39,606 bases of DNA from IMG/VR virus record IMGVR_UViG_3300018417_000891, positions 1 through 39,606 of that record; one strand, 5' to 3'. The notes beneath the pieces were generated by a model that was not told the DNA's origin, did not search any database, and saw only the letters and a program-made list of their open reading frames with translations. Made by a program: the position numbers and the translations under genes. This DNA is from a virus. This document shows, piece by piece, positions 13,906-22,228 of this stretch. The stretch's first letter is position 1. The number at the start of each line of letters is the position of its first letter.

Positions 13906-16392
13906 CTATCCGAAGAAATCCTCTAACGATGCTTGAGGTTCAGCTGACCAACCAACCGCAGTCAATATAGGTTCTAGGGGGTCAAGAAAGGTCTTGGAGA
14001 ACATCTTGTCATAGTCCACATATCTATCCAACGCAAGTTCACGAGGCAAGTTAACAGGATATGAAATAATGTTTTCTTTGATAGGATTGGGTGTCTTGAG
14101 ATAGACAAACTTCACCTTCTCACCATTTTTGATGGTTTCATAACGAGAGATGTCTTTGGTGTAGTGATTGTATAATAACGCACCACGCACATGAATGGGC
14201 GTACCCTTCTTGTAAATAACCTTACGGTCTGCCCACTTCTTAACATCACTCACTCCACGAGGGAACGAGATATCTTCGGCAGGTAGGGAAGAGAATTCAT
14301 TACGGAATTTAGTAATGAACGATTGCGTCTCAGTCTCAGTACCCTTCACCAGTATGCGGAACATCTCCTTCATCTTATCACGCACAACCATGGGAGTGGA
14401 TGACTTAATAGCTTCGATACCCATCATCTTGAGTTTTGGTTCTGCATACTGAACACCCTCAGAGTTGTGGACATTCAAGATGTATCGTTTCTTTGCAACC
14501 CAGATACCACGGTCAGCAATCACCTCACGACCCATCTCCATACGATTCACATATGCATTAGTATAGTCAGCAAGGTCTTGGTAGGTTTTCTTTAGAACGT
14601 CTTCGAAGTGTTCCGAAGAAATCTTATCAAGAAACTTCACGGGGTCTTTGGGGTTAAACTTCTTGACTAGTTCACCCATGTTAATATAAAGAGAGTCAGT
14701 GTCAATCGCAATAACGTAGTCAACATCGTCTGACGAGAGAAGTTTGTTCATCTCTCTGTTGACTGTTCGTTCTGCCCATTTGATTGACAACTGACCCGCA
14801 AGAGTAATAGACTCAGCAACCCGTTGGTCAAAGTATCTGAACCATCGATTACCCAATGCACCATAGAGACTGTTCATAAGAATCTTGATGGACATTTGTT
14901 GGTTGTCTAGGGTCGCAATCTTATTAGACAAGGCCTTGGTGGGAGTCTGTTCATATTCTTGTTGCGCTTCCAACATCGCCTTCTTAATTTGTCTACGTTC
15001 ACTATAGTACTGTCGAATCACACTAGGAATGATACCTTCTCTATCTTTACTGAAACGAACACCGCTTGGTGCAAGAGCATAGTTAGGGTCAGTCTCAGTC
15101 ACACCACGTAACATATGTTCTACCGAAGTATGCACCAGACCATCAACCACAGTTTCGGGCGACATATTGTATTGAACAATAATCATAGGATACAGGGAGT
15201 TCAGGTCGAACGAGGTAACCCATTCATGGGAACCGACTTGTGGTTCTTTCACATAACCACCAGCATAGTCACCTTTGGGTTTCTCAATCTTTGGGGGAAC
15301 TACGGTTTGTTGATTATACAAAAGGCGATAGATGATACTATCCCAAATTGCGGTAGTACCCAGAACATCTTCATAGTTCACACCACCACGATAAGCCATA
15401 GTCATAGCAAGAGTCAGGATACCCAACTTCTCTTCTAGTTTATCAACAAGTTCAACGTCTTTGATGTTGTAGTCAATAAACTTCTGATAGTCATTTTTAT
15501 AGAGTGTGTGTAGGTTACCGTGTTCTTCATAAGATAGTTTGCGTTCACCCAGAACAACATTTGCGATATGGTCGAGTCGATAAGACTCTTGTTGACCTAG
15601 AGTGTTGTAGGTAAACTTCTTGAATAGGTCATAGTAATCTAGTTGTGCGATACCCATAATGTCATAGGTCTCGGTTTCGTTCATACCAAACTTGTTTGCA
15701 CGAACTTTACGTGCATTGACCACACCCCACGGAGAGAATCGTTTGACCGACTCTTCACCGATAACTTTTCTTGTTCTGTTAACAAGGTAGGGAATATCAA
15801 ACCCCTTCGTATTCCAACCAGTAACTACATCAGGCGAACCATGATTCTGCCAGTAACCGAGGAAGGACTCAATCAGTTGCAACTCTGTGTCGCATTTATT
15901 ATAGATTGTATTCTCGGCAGGATTATAATCACCCAGGCCCCAGACACGGAAGAAGTCTTCCTTACTGGATTTTGTGCAGATAGAGATGATAGGATAATCT
16001 GCCTTATCAGGTTCAGGAAATCCCTCATCCGAAGCAACCTCGATGTCGATAGTCGATACGACAATCTGGTCACGATTGAAGGTGATATCACGGGGGAATT
16101 GTTCGGTGATGTATTGGTTGATGAAGTTATTCATACCATATACTTTCATGGTAGGAACATGTTGATACTGCTTGATGAAGTCGGTGGCATCCCGCATAGA
16201 GTCAAACTCAATGGGGGCAACTGCCTTACCATCAAGGGTCTTCCAAGGGGACAGTGTACCCTTAGATGGTGTTTGTGATGACACATATAATGTTGGTTTA
16301 AACGGAACACGTTTCTTAACACGTTCTCCGTCTTGGTATCCCCGATAGAATATGGAGTTACCGAATCTTTCTACAGACGTATAGAATTTCAT
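13906..16392 (-). CDS. 43: DNA polymerase (T4 gp43-like, family B)
   Basis: The N-terminal part carries the 3'-5' exonuclease motif [15 protein letters not shown] (Asp116, Glu118) and, further on, [12 protein letters not shown]. The polymerase domain has [18 protein letters not shown] (motif A, near residue 400), [15 protein letters not shown] (motif B) and [11 protein letters not shown] (motif C). The C-terminus is [18 protein letters not shown], where the final LEDFFG is a clamp-binding peptide as in gp43. The length (828) is near that of T4 gp43 (898). It copies phage DNA with clamp 45 and loader 44/62. A GAGGT ribosome site precedes the ATG. Confidence 0.97.
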   Translation of the reverse strand: MKFYTSVERFGNSIFYRGYQDGERVKKRVPFKPTLYVSSQTPSKGTLSPWKTLDGKAVAPIEFDSMRDATDFIKQYQHVPTMKVYGMNNFINQYITEQFPRDITFNRDQIVVSTIDIEVASDEGFPEPDKADYPIISICTKSSKEDFFRVWGLGDYNPAENTIYNKCDTELQLIESFLGYWQNHGSPDVVTGWNTKGFDIPYLVNRTRKVIGEESVKRFSPWGVVNARKVRANKFGMNETETYDIMGIAQLDYYDLFKKFTYNTLGQQESYRLDHIANVVLGERKLSYEEHGNLHTLYKNDYQKFIDYNIKDVELVDKLEEKLGILTLAMTMAYRGGVNYEDVLGTTAIWDSIIYRLLYNQQTVVPPKIEKPKGDYAGGYVKEPQVGSHEWVTSFDLNSLYPMIIVQYNMSPETVVDGLVHTSVEHMLRGVTETDPNYALAPSGVRFSKDREGIIPSVIRQYYSERRQIKKAMLEAQQEYEQTPTKALSNKIATLDNQQMSIKILMNSLYGALGNRWFRYFDQRVAESITLAGQLSIKWAERTVNREMNKLLSSDDVDYVIAIDTDSLYINMGELVKKFNPKDPVKFLDKISSEHFEDVLKKTYQDLADYTNAYVNRMEMGREVIADRGIWVAKKRYILNVHNSEGVQYAEPKLKMMGIEAIKSSTPMVVRDKMKEMFRILVKGTETETQSFITKFRNEFSSLPAEDISFPRGVSDVKKWADRKVIYKKGTPIHVRGALLYNHYTKDISRYETIKNGEKVKFVYLKTPNPIKENIISYPVNLPRELALDRYVDYDKMFSKTFLDPLEPILTAVGWSAEPQASLEDFFG

Positions 16393-16416
16393 AGTTTACC
16401 TCATGATTTAATGTTC

Positions 16417-16445
16417 ATTATACACCAGTGAACAGAGAAAGTCAA
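16417..16445 (-). promoter_or_regulatory. Sigma70-like promoter of gene 43
   Basis: TTGACT, 17-nt spacer, TATAAT on the minus strand, 24 nt before the gene 43 ATG. The TGA stop of the upstream gene (16442-16444) lies in the -35 hexamer. Confidence 0.85.
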
Positions 16446-17188
16446 TCAATAACTTTAAAATCTTTGTGTCTTTCCCATAAAAGTTCGTTTGCTTTTCGGT
16501 GGTCTTGAGTAATACCCCAAGACTTTGATATAACTTGAGTGGACGCCAGTTTAAATGGTGCATTCCTCACTGGAAAATTATATGTATTAAATAGTTCTTC
16601 GCTGGTTTGTCCGATATTGACATTTCCACTTGGGTCATGGGACATCCACGTATATCGTCCCCAGTCCTTTCTATTGTTTGACAAATATGTTTTTACCAGT
16701 CTCTCCACACATCCATATGGGCCACCATTCAATGGGAACGCTTGGTTTACTAACAAGTCATTCATAAAGATGGCAGCTGGTCGTGAGAAAGAATAACAAG
16801 ACATGAACAGACCATGATTTGCATATGATAACCCATGTTCCATAGTAAAGTCAAACTGTCTCTTGAACTCGTCCACATCTAATAGATATGAATCGTGTTC
16901 CATTACATAGAACCTTGAACTACTCTCTGCTCGTTTCTTGATGAGTTGCCAATGAGATATATCACCCGCCCTTTCACTTGGTGAAGCCATAAGTTTCGCA
17001 TCTACTTGTAGGTGGTGTTGTAACGGCCGCCAGTTATAGAGAGGTTCTAATTCTGATATTGTATCGGGAGTATAACACTGAATGACTTCAATGTCAAGGA
17101 TATTTTGTTTTGACCAAGATTCTAATGCAATCTCCGTGTATCTCACAGAGGTTGGATTGTTTAGGTCTGCAATCATGTATGCTTTCAT
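16442..17188 (-). CDS. Glycosyltransferase-like protein
   Basis: The 248-residue protein begins with a beta-alpha unit (MKAYMIADLNNPTSVRYTEI), contains SSRFYVMEHDSYLL with an acidic EHD triad where GT-A enzymes have DxD, and PLNGGPYGCVERLVKTY further on. This layout suggests a GT-A nucleotide-sugar transferase, but identity is too low by eye for a family number. It is the most likely user of the UDP-uronic acids from the dehydrogenase and epimerase genes, on DNA, protein or host glycans; that is inference. A hairpin with a GAAA loop lies just upstream. Confidence 0.5.
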   Translation of the reverse strand: MKAYMIADLNNPTSVRYTEIALESWSKQNILDIEVIQCYTPDTISELEPLYNWRPLQHHLQVDAKLMASPSERAGDISHWQLIKKRAESSSRFYVMEHDSYLLDVDEFKRQFDFTMEHGLSYANHGLFMSCYSFSRPAAIFMNDLLVNQAFPLNGGPYGCVERLVKTYLSNNRKDWGRYTWMSHDPSGNVNIGQTSEELFNTYNFPVRNAPFKLASTQVISKSWGITQDHRKANELLWERHKDFKVID

Positions 17189-17199
17189 AACAATATATA

Positions 17200-17219
17200 G
17201 GGGACAGTTTCCCGCCCCC
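17200..17219 (-). promoter_or_regulatory. Stem-loop with GAAA tetraloop before the glycosyltransferase-like gene
   Basis: The minus strand forms an 8-bp G/C-rich stem (GGGGGCGG with CTGTCCCC, two G-T pairs) closed by a GAAA loop. No T-run follows, so it is not a normal terminator. It ends 11 nt before the ATG at 17188 and may stabilise or control that mRNA. Confidence 0.5.
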
Positions 17220-17227
17220 CATAACTT

Positions 17228-17311
17228 TTAGAGCAGTGGTTGTAGTGCAATTACCATCATCCAGATGGTGCCTGCAAACAACCCGAACTCTAACTTAGCA
17301 TCGGTTGTCAT
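17228..17311 (-). CDS. 27-residue membrane peptide
   Basis: A very short gene lies between hsp20 and the glycosyltransferase-like gene. It encodes 27 residues: a charged start (MTTDAKLEF) followed by a hydrophobic helix (GLFAGTIWMMVIALQPLL). The ribosome site GAGGAAAT lies 6 nt before the ATG and the gene fills the gap after hsp20. A membrane-inserted peptide is likely. The function is unknown. Confidence 0.55.
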   Translation of the reverse strand: MTTDAKLEFGLFAGTIWMMVIALQPLL

Positions 17312-17326
17312 TTTATTTCCTCGCAA

Positions 17327-17743
17327 TTAAGTGATTTTAATTGTACGAGGCTGCTTCTCTTTTGGGATTTCCGTCTTCAATGTGACTGCAAGGATACCGT
17401 CTTTTAGTGAAGCACCAGTTACTAGAACATACTCAGAAAGTCTGAAGTGTCTCCTGAACGCTTTTGTAGAGATACCTCTGTGAATAATTTCACGGTCTCT
17501 AGATTCGTGTGTACCACTAATGGTTAACGAGCGTTCTTTTTGTTCAACACTTATTTCGTCCTGTGTGAATCCCGCAACGGCTACTTCGATAACGAACTCG
17601 TCTTCACCCAGTTTCACAATATTGTGAGGTGGGTAATGGTCGTTAGCGTGTTTGGTTGCGTATTCCAGTTCGTTAAATAAATGGTCGAAACCAATGAATG
17701 CTGAACGTGGGAAAAGTGATTTACCTACTTTTAGATTTGTCAT
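17327..17743 (-). CDS. Small heat-shock protein Hsp20
   Basis: The alpha-crystallin domain spans about residues 38-130: NIVKLGEDEFVIEVAVAGF, EISVEQKERSLTISGTH, the loop with FRRHFRLSEYV, and A-SLKDGILAVTLKTEIP, a form of the A-x-x-x-NGVL motif. The end (KEKQPRTIKIT) has an I-x-I-type anchor. It is a holdase that keeps unfolded proteins soluble; marine T4-like phages often carry one, probably to aid capsid folding. The 5' leader holds two stem-loops and a third that frames the ribosome site. Confidence 0.92.
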   Translation of the reverse strand: MTNLKVGKSLFPRSAFIGFDHLFNELEYATKHANDHYPPHNIVKLGEDEFVIEVAVAGFTQDEISVEQKERSLTISGTHESRDREIIHRGISTKAFRRHFRLSEYVLVTGASLKDGILAVTLKTEIPKEKQPRTIKIT

Positions 17744-17779
17744 GTTGCTTTATCTCCTATATTAATTTAGCAAGATGGA

Positions 17780-17826
17780 CGTGAACCCGATTAACGGCAT
17801 TCACGTATGTGAGAACAATTCTCACA
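17780..17826 (-). promoter_or_regulatory. Structured hsp20 leader (two stem-loops)
   Basis: The minus strand has an 8-bp perfect inverted repeat, TGTGAGAA-TTG-TTCTCACA (17808-17826), then a second stem CGTGAA/TTCACG with an inner CCG/CGG pair (17780-17805). Nearer the start, TTGCT and AGCAA can enclose the AGGAG ribosome site. A weak promoter (TTGAAT, 16 nt, TATATA) lies upstream near 17835-17862. A temperature-sensing leader is possible. Confidence 0.5.
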
Positions 17827-17863
17827 CTACTATATATAAGGATTAATTTCTTTAATTCAAGCC

Positions 17864-18427
17864 TTATATAAAAGTTTTTGGGTCACAGTCAGGGTCGCTT
17901 TCAAACCCGAATGAGAATGTCACCCTTGATACAGATGGTTCAAGATGATGCCATGTACCTCTTGGTATGAAAACACAATCGCCTGGCTTCATGACCTTTG
18001 TTTCATCGCTGTTCCTTGGTTCTTCATCTTCACCGATAGTTATCTTACATTCACCGATTACTTGAACCAAGAAGACATCCATACTGTCTTTATGTCTTGG
18101 GTATGAACCAGAGAACTGACCAAAACCAACAAACGCAATGTTCGTGATTTGGGGATGTCCCTTTTCATACGTGTCTTTCTTTGGAGCGGGTTCTACAAAA
18201 ACCGTTTCCATTTCCTTTACAATATCTTTTGTAAATTGAGGAGCAGAAGGTCTTCTATGAAATGAGTTTAGACCGAGTCGTTGTTTCTCACGATTCCAGT
18301 CATACATTTCTTGAGGATGTGTATCAATAAGATGCATGATTTCTGGCCAACCATAACTAATATCTATGGTTGTCCACCAATATTTCTTATTACGAATATC
18401 CTCTAAACGTTCCGCAAATCCAATCAT
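17864..18427 (-). CDS. Cupin/JmjC-like protein
   Basis: The C-terminal half forms a cupin: YPRHKDSMDVFLVQVIGECKI with possible ligands His112 and Asp114, then VMKPGDCVFIPRGTWHHLEP with His160 or His161. This is the layout of JmjC/cupin_4-like iron enzymes, which hydroxylate proteins with 2-oxoglutarate. The N-terminal third is helical and Trp-rich (KKYWWTTIDISYGWPEIM). The substrate is unknown. The ATG is coupled to regA (ATGA). Confidence 0.7.
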   Translation of the reverse strand: MIGFAERLEDIRNKKYWWTTIDISYGWPEIMHLIDTHPQEMYDWNREKQRLGLNSFHRRPSAPQFTKDIVKEMETVFVEPAPKKDTYEKGHPQITNIAFVGFGQFSGSYPRHKDSMDVFLVQVIGECKITIGEDEEPRNSDETKVMKPGDCVFIPRGTWHHLEPSVSRVTFSFGFESDPDCDPKTFI

Positions 18428-18795
18428 TTGTTTCCGATATTATACTTGGGACAGAGTTCCCACTCATCCTTGTCTTTATAGCCAATAATCTTAATTTGTC
18501 GTAAAGGCGCACAATCAACACACACCTCTTTGTTTTGAATCTCAACCAGTCCCCAGTCGGATAACAATGTTGCTATAGTATTTCTACGTGCAATATCACT
18601 GTCTTCTAGGTTGGATTTCTTACCATCCAACATAAACAACTCTTTGAAATGGACAATATAGTAACGTCCTTGTTTATGCAAGATATGACATGATTGGAAT
18701 AGTTTTTGTTCTTTGCGTGATGCAACACCTATACGAGTTAGGGTCTCACGCACTTTGAGGAAGTCATCGGGTTCAGCTAGAGTAATCTCTAGCAT
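18424..18795 (-). CDS. regA: RegA translational repressor
   Basis: The sequence MLEITLAEPDDFLKVRETLTRIGVA, then LFQSCHILHKQGRYYIVHFKELFMLDG and RRNTIATLLSDWGLVE, follows T4 RegA closely. RegA is a small RNA-binding protein that blocks ribosome binding on many early phage mRNAs, including its own. The ATG at 18795 is chosen because it gives 123 residues, matching T4 RegA (122), and has GGAG about 10 nt upstream. An upstream GTG at 18834 would overlap gene 62. The order 45-44-62-regA-(43) follows T4, with insertions. Confidence 0.93.
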   Translation of the reverse strand: MLEITLAEPDDFLKVRETLTRIGVASRKEQKLFQSCHILHKQGRYYIVHFKELFMLDGKKSNLEDSDIARRNTIATLLSDWGLVEIQNKEVCVDCAPLRQIKIIGYKDKDEWELCPKYNIGNK

Positions 18796-18820
18796 TTGCA
18801 CAGGACTCCATGATATTAAG

Positions 18821-19198
18821 TTATTTTCTTCCACCTTTGTTCACCTTTTCTTTTATTTCTTTTCTTTGAGAAGGCGAGAGAAGTGGCAGGATTTGCCGTG
18901 CTTTTTCATTACTATATCCATAATATTCTTTCACCGACTCAAGGTCATTTTCTAATTCAGGTTTTACCCACTTGGAGAAACGTTTTCGTTTCCTAACTAT
19001 ATTTATAAGAAACTGATATTGTAGACGTGAGTCTAGGTGGTGATACTTATTCATCTCATTTGCAATAACAACCGTATCGGAAAAGTAAGATAGAGAACGA
19101 TTAACCATAAAGGAGTTATAGGCCTTCTCGTCATCAGGAGTTACCATGATGTCTTTTTTGGATAGGTTGATACTGTTTACATAATTAAAAGGATTCAC
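18821..19198 (-). CDS. 62: Clamp loader small subunit (T4 gp62-like)
   Basis: The protein is diverged, but KAYNSFMVNRSLSYFSDTV, an NEMNKYHHLDSRLQYQFL stretch and RKRKRFSKWVKP match the gp62 family of marine T4-like phages, and it lies just before regA as in T4. gp62 joins four gp44 subunits to load clamp 45. A GTG start at 19198 is preferred over TTG at 19210: it gives a start like other family members, has GGAG 6 nt upstream, and overlaps the dCMP deaminase stop as TAGTG. A TATAAATA inside (19000-19007) may be chance. Confidence 0.85.
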   Translation of the reverse strand: MNPFNYVNSINLSKKDIMVTPDDEKAYNSFMVNRSLSYFSDTVVIANEMNKYHHLDSRLQYQFLINIVRKRKRFSKWVKPELENDLESVKEYYGYSNEKARQILPLLSPSQRKEIKEKVNKGGRK

Positions 19199-19677
19199 TA
19201 AATGCTCCAAGGTAAATCGTCAGGGTCGGGTTTGTTTTCGGTGTCGATTATAATACCACACTTCTCAAGAAAAGTCAACCCTTCGTCTGATTTATAGTTG
19301 TGTCCATAGACAACTCTTGAGATTCCCGATTGGTGGATGAGTTTGGCGCAGTCGAGGCATGGGGCGCAGGTTGTGTAGAGAACTGCACTCTCCGCCGACT
19401 CTGTTGACTTCGCAACCTTTGCAATCGCATTCGTTTCCGCATGTAACACCTCGTCTTTAGTTTTTAGTTCTTTAGTAAGATAGGATGCCCCCTTTGAAAG
19501 GGTTTTCCAAGTTCTATATTCGCAATTATTATCCCAACCACTAGGCATACCATTATATCCAATGGAGATAATTCGGTTATCTTTTACAATAACAGCACCA
19601 ACTTTCATACGTATCGCAGAAGACAACTTTGCATAAATCTCTGCGACTTGCATATGTGCAATATCCCACTTATCCAA
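19198..19677 (-). CDS. cd: dCMP deaminase
   Basis: Zinc-site motifs are intact: LHAETNAI (His79, Glu81) and CAPCLDC (Cys107, Cys110). VGAVIVKDNRIISIGYNGMPSGWDNNC matches deoxycytidylate deaminases. It converts dCMP to dUMP, the substrate of ThyX. The start codon is TTG with GGAG 7 nt upstream; an ATG eight codons in would lose a conserved N-terminal helix. It overlaps the upstream small gene by 8 nt and the clamp loader gene by TAGTG. Confidence 0.94.
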   Translation of the reverse strand: MDKWDIAHMQVAEIYAKLSSAIRMKVGAVIVKDNRIISIGYNGMPSGWDNNCEYRTWKTLSKGASYLTKELKTKDEVLHAETNAIAKVAKSTESAESAVLYTTCAPCLDCAKLIHQSGISRVVYGHNYKSDEGLTFLEKCGIIIDTENKPDPDDLPWSI

Positions 19678-19870
19678 AATCTAACTCCATCTGCTTTGGC
19701 ACCCACTCATTATTGACTTTAGTTAGTGCAATGGGTTGATGGTTAATGGGCTCTTTTGTTTCAGGAACAACAATAACATATGAACCGTCACCTTTATGTA
19801 CTCGGTTACCAAGCTCGTCTGTTGTTAGACAATCTTTAATCTTGTCATTATTACGTAGATACTTAATCAT
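19670..19870 (-). CDS. Hypothetical protein
   Basis: A 66-residue soluble protein (LGNRVHKGDGSYVIVVPETKEP, ending VPKQMELDFG) without a known motif. Both ends overlap neighbours by 8 nt (ATGATTAA at the start), so it is translated with the MazG-like and dCMP deaminase genes. A role in nucleotide metabolism is suggested only by position. Confidence 0.65.
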   Translation of the reverse strand: MIKYLRNNDKIKDCLTTDELGNRVHKGDGSYVIVVPETKEPINHQPIALTKVNNEWVPKQMELDFG

Positions 19871-20231
19871 TTAGAATCTCCGCAATGTTTGGAGGGAAGT
19901 ACCCTTCTGGTTTCATAATCTTCCCGTTCTCATCCCTAACAGCAACCCCATCGGGGAACTTAGACATGTTAGAACGTTTAACTTCTTCCCAAATATCATT
20001 GAAATCCATATCTAGAGTAGAGGCCATACCCATGATGACCCACACCATATCCGCAAGACCGTCCGCAACTTCTACACGGTCACCGTGTAAGAATGCCTGT
20101 TTGGTCTCCCAAAACTCTTCCTCAATTAAATCCATATACAGATTTGCTTGAGCGCTCTCCATCCCACCATGGTCAGGAACTTCATGTCCACCAACCACCA
20201 TAAACTTTTCTACGTCTTCTTGATAACTCAT
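19863..20231 (-). CDS. MazG-like nucleotide pyrophosphohydrolase
   Basis: The all-alpha MazG/PRA-PH layout is visible: LYMDLIEEEFWETKQAF gives the first metal-binding E-x-x-E(E) helix and VEVADGLADMVWVIMG the second (E..D). The C-terminal part (VKRSNMSKFPDGVAVRDENGK) matches phosphoribosyl-ATP pyrophosphohydrolase-like proteins of T4-like phages. Such enzymes remove pyrophosphate from nucleotides, sometimes (p)ppGpp or modified dNTPs. The ATG at 20231 overlaps the upstream stop (ATGA); a longer frame start at 20306 is unlikely. Confidence 0.85.
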   Translation of the reverse strand: MSYQEDVEKFMVVGGHEVPDHGGMESAQANLYMDLIEEEFWETKQAFLHGDRVEVADGLADMVWVIMGMASTLDMDFNDIWEEVKRSNMSKFPDGVAVRDENGKIMKPEGYFPPNIAEILND

Positions 20232-20401
20232 AATAAATTCCAACCATGATTTGCTATTGCGTTTAATATAATAAAGATACATGTTGCCATGTGTGTCAAC
20301 CACCAAATAGTTCTAATGATGGCTACGGTATCAGCTTGTCGGTCAGTCTCTCCGACCTTCTCTCCGAGCGACCTCGCCCAAATCCTCCACCACTTTTTCA
20401 T
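20228..20401 (-). CDS. Small membrane protein
   Basis: The 57-residue protein starts MKKWWRIWARSLGEKVGETD and ends in a hydrophobic helix (IIRTIWWLTHMATCIFIILN). GGAG lies 6 nt before the ATG at 20401. I recall similar 'KKWxRxWxxSLGEK' membrane proteins in marine T4-like phages. The gene couples to mazG by ATGA. The function is unknown. Confidence 0.65.
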   Translation of the reverse strand: MKKWWRIWARSLGEKVGETDRQADTVAIIRTIWWLTHMATCIFIILNAIANHGWNLL

Positions 20402-20516
20402 TGTCTTCTCCATACCTACCACGGGTTCTATTCCCGTCACCGTTGAGTTCGGTGAGGTCTTGTTGAACTTCTTTAAAAGTTCTTTTTTCCTTAACGATTG
20501 CACATTGAGTTTCCAC
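20343..20516 (-). CDS. Possible small hydrophilic protein with GTG start
   Basis: A 57-residue frame with a GTG start (AGG 4 nt upstream) fills the otherwise empty 119-nt gap and overlaps the next gene by 59 nt. It is charged and helical (IVKEKRTFKEVQQDLTELN, ending EVARREGRRD). Amino-acid composition is protein-like, but there is no known relative. It may be real or chance. Confidence 0.35.
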   Translation of the reverse strand: METQCAIVKEKRTFKEVQQDLTELNGDGNRTRGRYGEDNEKVVEDLGEVARREGRRD

Positions 20517-20520
20517 TTAC

Positions 20521-20787
20521 CTATTCTTCCGTGTCATGACTTCCCTTATATTTATAATATTCTTCCAGTGTGTATTCAAAAGTGTTCCACATTAATTGAA
20601 ACTTAACGTCAGACATTTCTTTGACACCAATTAAAATATTTATAAGTCTATCTTGATGTTCGGGGTTCATACCAATGAAGAAGGGGTCATCACCAACATA
20701 TTTAATCAAGGTATCAAGTTCATCAACGATGCCCCATGATTTCATGATGTCTTCCTCTAGTTTCTGAATTGTATTACGTTTATACAT
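20521..20787 (-). CDS. Hypothetical protein
   Basis: An 88-residue soluble, acidic, helical protein (VDELDTLIKYVGDDPFF, ending KYKGSHDTEE). It follows the DUF7695-like gene by a TAATG overlap. Two TATAAATA octamers inside it (20549 and 20637) are probably chance. No family or function is recognised. Confidence 0.65.
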   Translation of the reverse strand: MYKRNTIQKLEEDIMKSWGIVDELDTLIKYVGDDPFFIGMNPEHQDRLINILIGVKEMSDVKFQLMWNTFEYTLEEYYKYKGSHDTEE

Positions 20788-21158
20788 TACTTTGACTCCC
20801 TAGTCTGTAATTCTACTTGCATACATTTTCTTAGGACTGGAGACACATTCTTCATTTCTACTACAGCCTCAAGGTGTCCTGTTTCCATTTCTGCAATAGT
20901 CCTATACTGCAATGGTTGGTCACCATTGATACCGTATGTTCCCCACGTCAGTAGTTCACGTTGTCGTTCATGGGGCGCATCGTCATACTCACACAGGTCT
21001 ATCTGGTCTGCATGGGCAGACCGTCTTACATAATCAAGACCACCATCGACCATATATTGTTTACCGTTGGCATCTTCATAAGTCACGTAGTCATGACGGC
21101 TACGTGATTCAATAACAGTACCATCGGGTGTTTGTAATGCATTACGGATAAGGTTCAT
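20787..21158 (-). CDS. DUF7695-like protein
   Basis: The phrase DGTVIESRSRHDYVTYEDANGKQYMVDGGLDYVRR resembles the small phage family I know as DUF7695, 'CGDxIESKxRHDFVxCxCGxxxVDGGxDYLRR', but the zinc-type cysteines are absent here. The remainder (LLTWGTYGINGDQPLQYRTI) is not characteristic. The ATG at 21158 joins the gene 44 stop as TAATG; the frame continues upstream only as an overlap. The function is unknown. Confidence 0.6.
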   Translation of the reverse strand: MNLIRNALQTPDGTVIESRSRHDYVTYEDANGKQYMVDGGLDYVRRSAHADQIDLCEYDDAPHERQRELLTWGTYGINGDQPLQYRTIAEMETGHLEAVVEMKNVSPVLRKCMQVELQTRESK

Positions 21159-22096
21159 TACACAAACTCCACGTTTGCCATGCATTCTGTTAGACATGCA
21201 ACAAGGTTTAATTCATGGTCAGCCACAAACGCATTCTTGTATTGATAATCAGCAAGGATTAGTACAAGTTGTGGAATAGACGCAGGAACGACTTTACCGT
21301 CCATTGAATCATAGATACCACGGAAGATTGCGGCTGGTTCAGCATCTACATTGTTGACAACCCACGAACGCATCTTCTTGAAATCTTTGTTCTTTAGTGA
21401 TAGGAAAAGGTTGTTATAGTTACCATTTGCGTCATTTATGATAACTTTAGTATCCAATGACCCAGAGATAGAATGACGTTGCGCTTCGTTAAGAACACGT
21501 CTCCAGTCGGGTGCATACTTACTAATCAGTCCCGCAATGGTATCATTATTGTATTTGATACCCTCACCATCTAGGATGATTTGTAGTCGAGTCATAAACT
21601 CACCACACAACCCAGCCATTTGTTTCTTAGAAGTGTTGAACTCATACACACTACAACGAGAGTGTAGGGGTTCGATTACTTTGTTCTTGAAGTTGCACGT
21701 TAGAATGAATCGACAGTTCTGAGAGAACTCTTCGATGAATCCACGAAGTGCGGGTTGAGTTGACTGTGCATTAAGGTAGTCTGCCTCATCAAGGATTACA
21801 ACCTTGTAACCGCCAGAAAGGGAGACGGATGAGGCAAACTGTTTAATCTTTCCACGAAGGGTATCAATGTTACCCTCCTCAGAACCGTTGATGACAATAT
21901 AGTCAATGTTCAGTTCGTCACAGATTGCACGTGCAATCGTGGTTTTACCAGTACCCGCAGTACCAGTAAACATCATGTTAGGAATTTCCCCAGTGTCCAC
22001 AATCTTTTGAAATGTGTCTTTGAGGTTTTGATTCAGAACCGTAGTTCCGATTAGTCGGGGTCTATACTTCTCGACCCATAAGAATTCTTTAGACAT
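21158..22096 (-). CDS. 44: Clamp loader large subunit (T4 gp44-like)
   Basis: This AAA+ ATPase has Walker A GTAGTGKT (residues 45-52), Walker B VVILDEADYLN and the sensor/arginine-finger region ILTCNFKNKVIEPLHSRC. The N-terminal LWVEKYRPRLIGTTVLN is typical of clamp loaders. Four copies with one gp62 load clamp 45 on primed DNA. It starts a transcription unit with its own promoter (22136-22164) and a GGAG site. The length (312) equals the family norm (T4: 319). Confidence 0.96.
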   Translation of the reverse strand: MSKEFLWVEKYRPRLIGTTVLNQNLKDTFQKIVDTGEIPNMMFTGTAGTGKTTIARAICDELNIDYIVINGSEEGNIDTLRGKIKQFASSVSLSGGYKVVILDEADYLNAQSTQPALRGFIEEFSQNCRFILTCNFKNKVIEPLHSRCSVYEFNTSKKQMAGLCGEFMTRLQIILDGEGIKYNNDTIAGLISKYAPDWRRVLNEAQRHSISGSLDTKVIINDANGNYNNLFLSLKNKDFKKMRSWVVNNVDAEPAAIFRGIYDSMDGKVVPASIPQLVLILADYQYKNAFVADHELNLVACLTECMANVEFV

Positions 22097-22135
22097 GTCG
22101 TCTCCATAATAAAATAAGTGTTTCTAATAATGTAC

Positions 22136-22164
22136 ATTGTACACTATATGAAACAAATTGTCAA
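22136..22164 (-). promoter_or_regulatory. Sigma70-like promoter of gene 44
   Basis: TTGACA, 17-nt spacer, TACAAT on the minus strand, 39 nt before the gene 44 ATG. It follows a hairpin that probably ends the gene 45 unit, which separates the two transcripts. Confidence 0.87.
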
Positions 22165-22165
22165 G

Positions 22166-22205
22166 AAAATTCGGGGGTGGAAAGGAAAGGAACTCTCACA
22201 CCCCC
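22166..22205 (-). terminator. Probable terminator after the gene 45 unit
   Basis: The minus strand has a 7-bp stem GGGGGTG/CACCCCC with a 19-nt pyrimidine-rich loop, then GAATTTTCTT. The T-run is short and broken, so termination may be partial. The gene 44 promoter follows at once. Confidence 0.5.
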
Positions 22206-22228
22206 ACGTCACTAGAGTCGCAACGTTT

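Noticed and set aside
15643-16278. Plus-strand open frame of 211 codons
   Set aside because: It is antisense to the exonuclease part of gene 43, has no ribosome site or promoter and no protein-like motif.
19000-19007. TATAAATA inside gene 62
   Set aside because: It has the preceding CT, but lies within coding sequence with no gene start soon after; AT-rich codons can give it by chance.
20549-20644. Two TATAAATA octamers (20549 and 20637)
   Set aside because: Both are within coding sequence of a small gene and do not precede a late gene.
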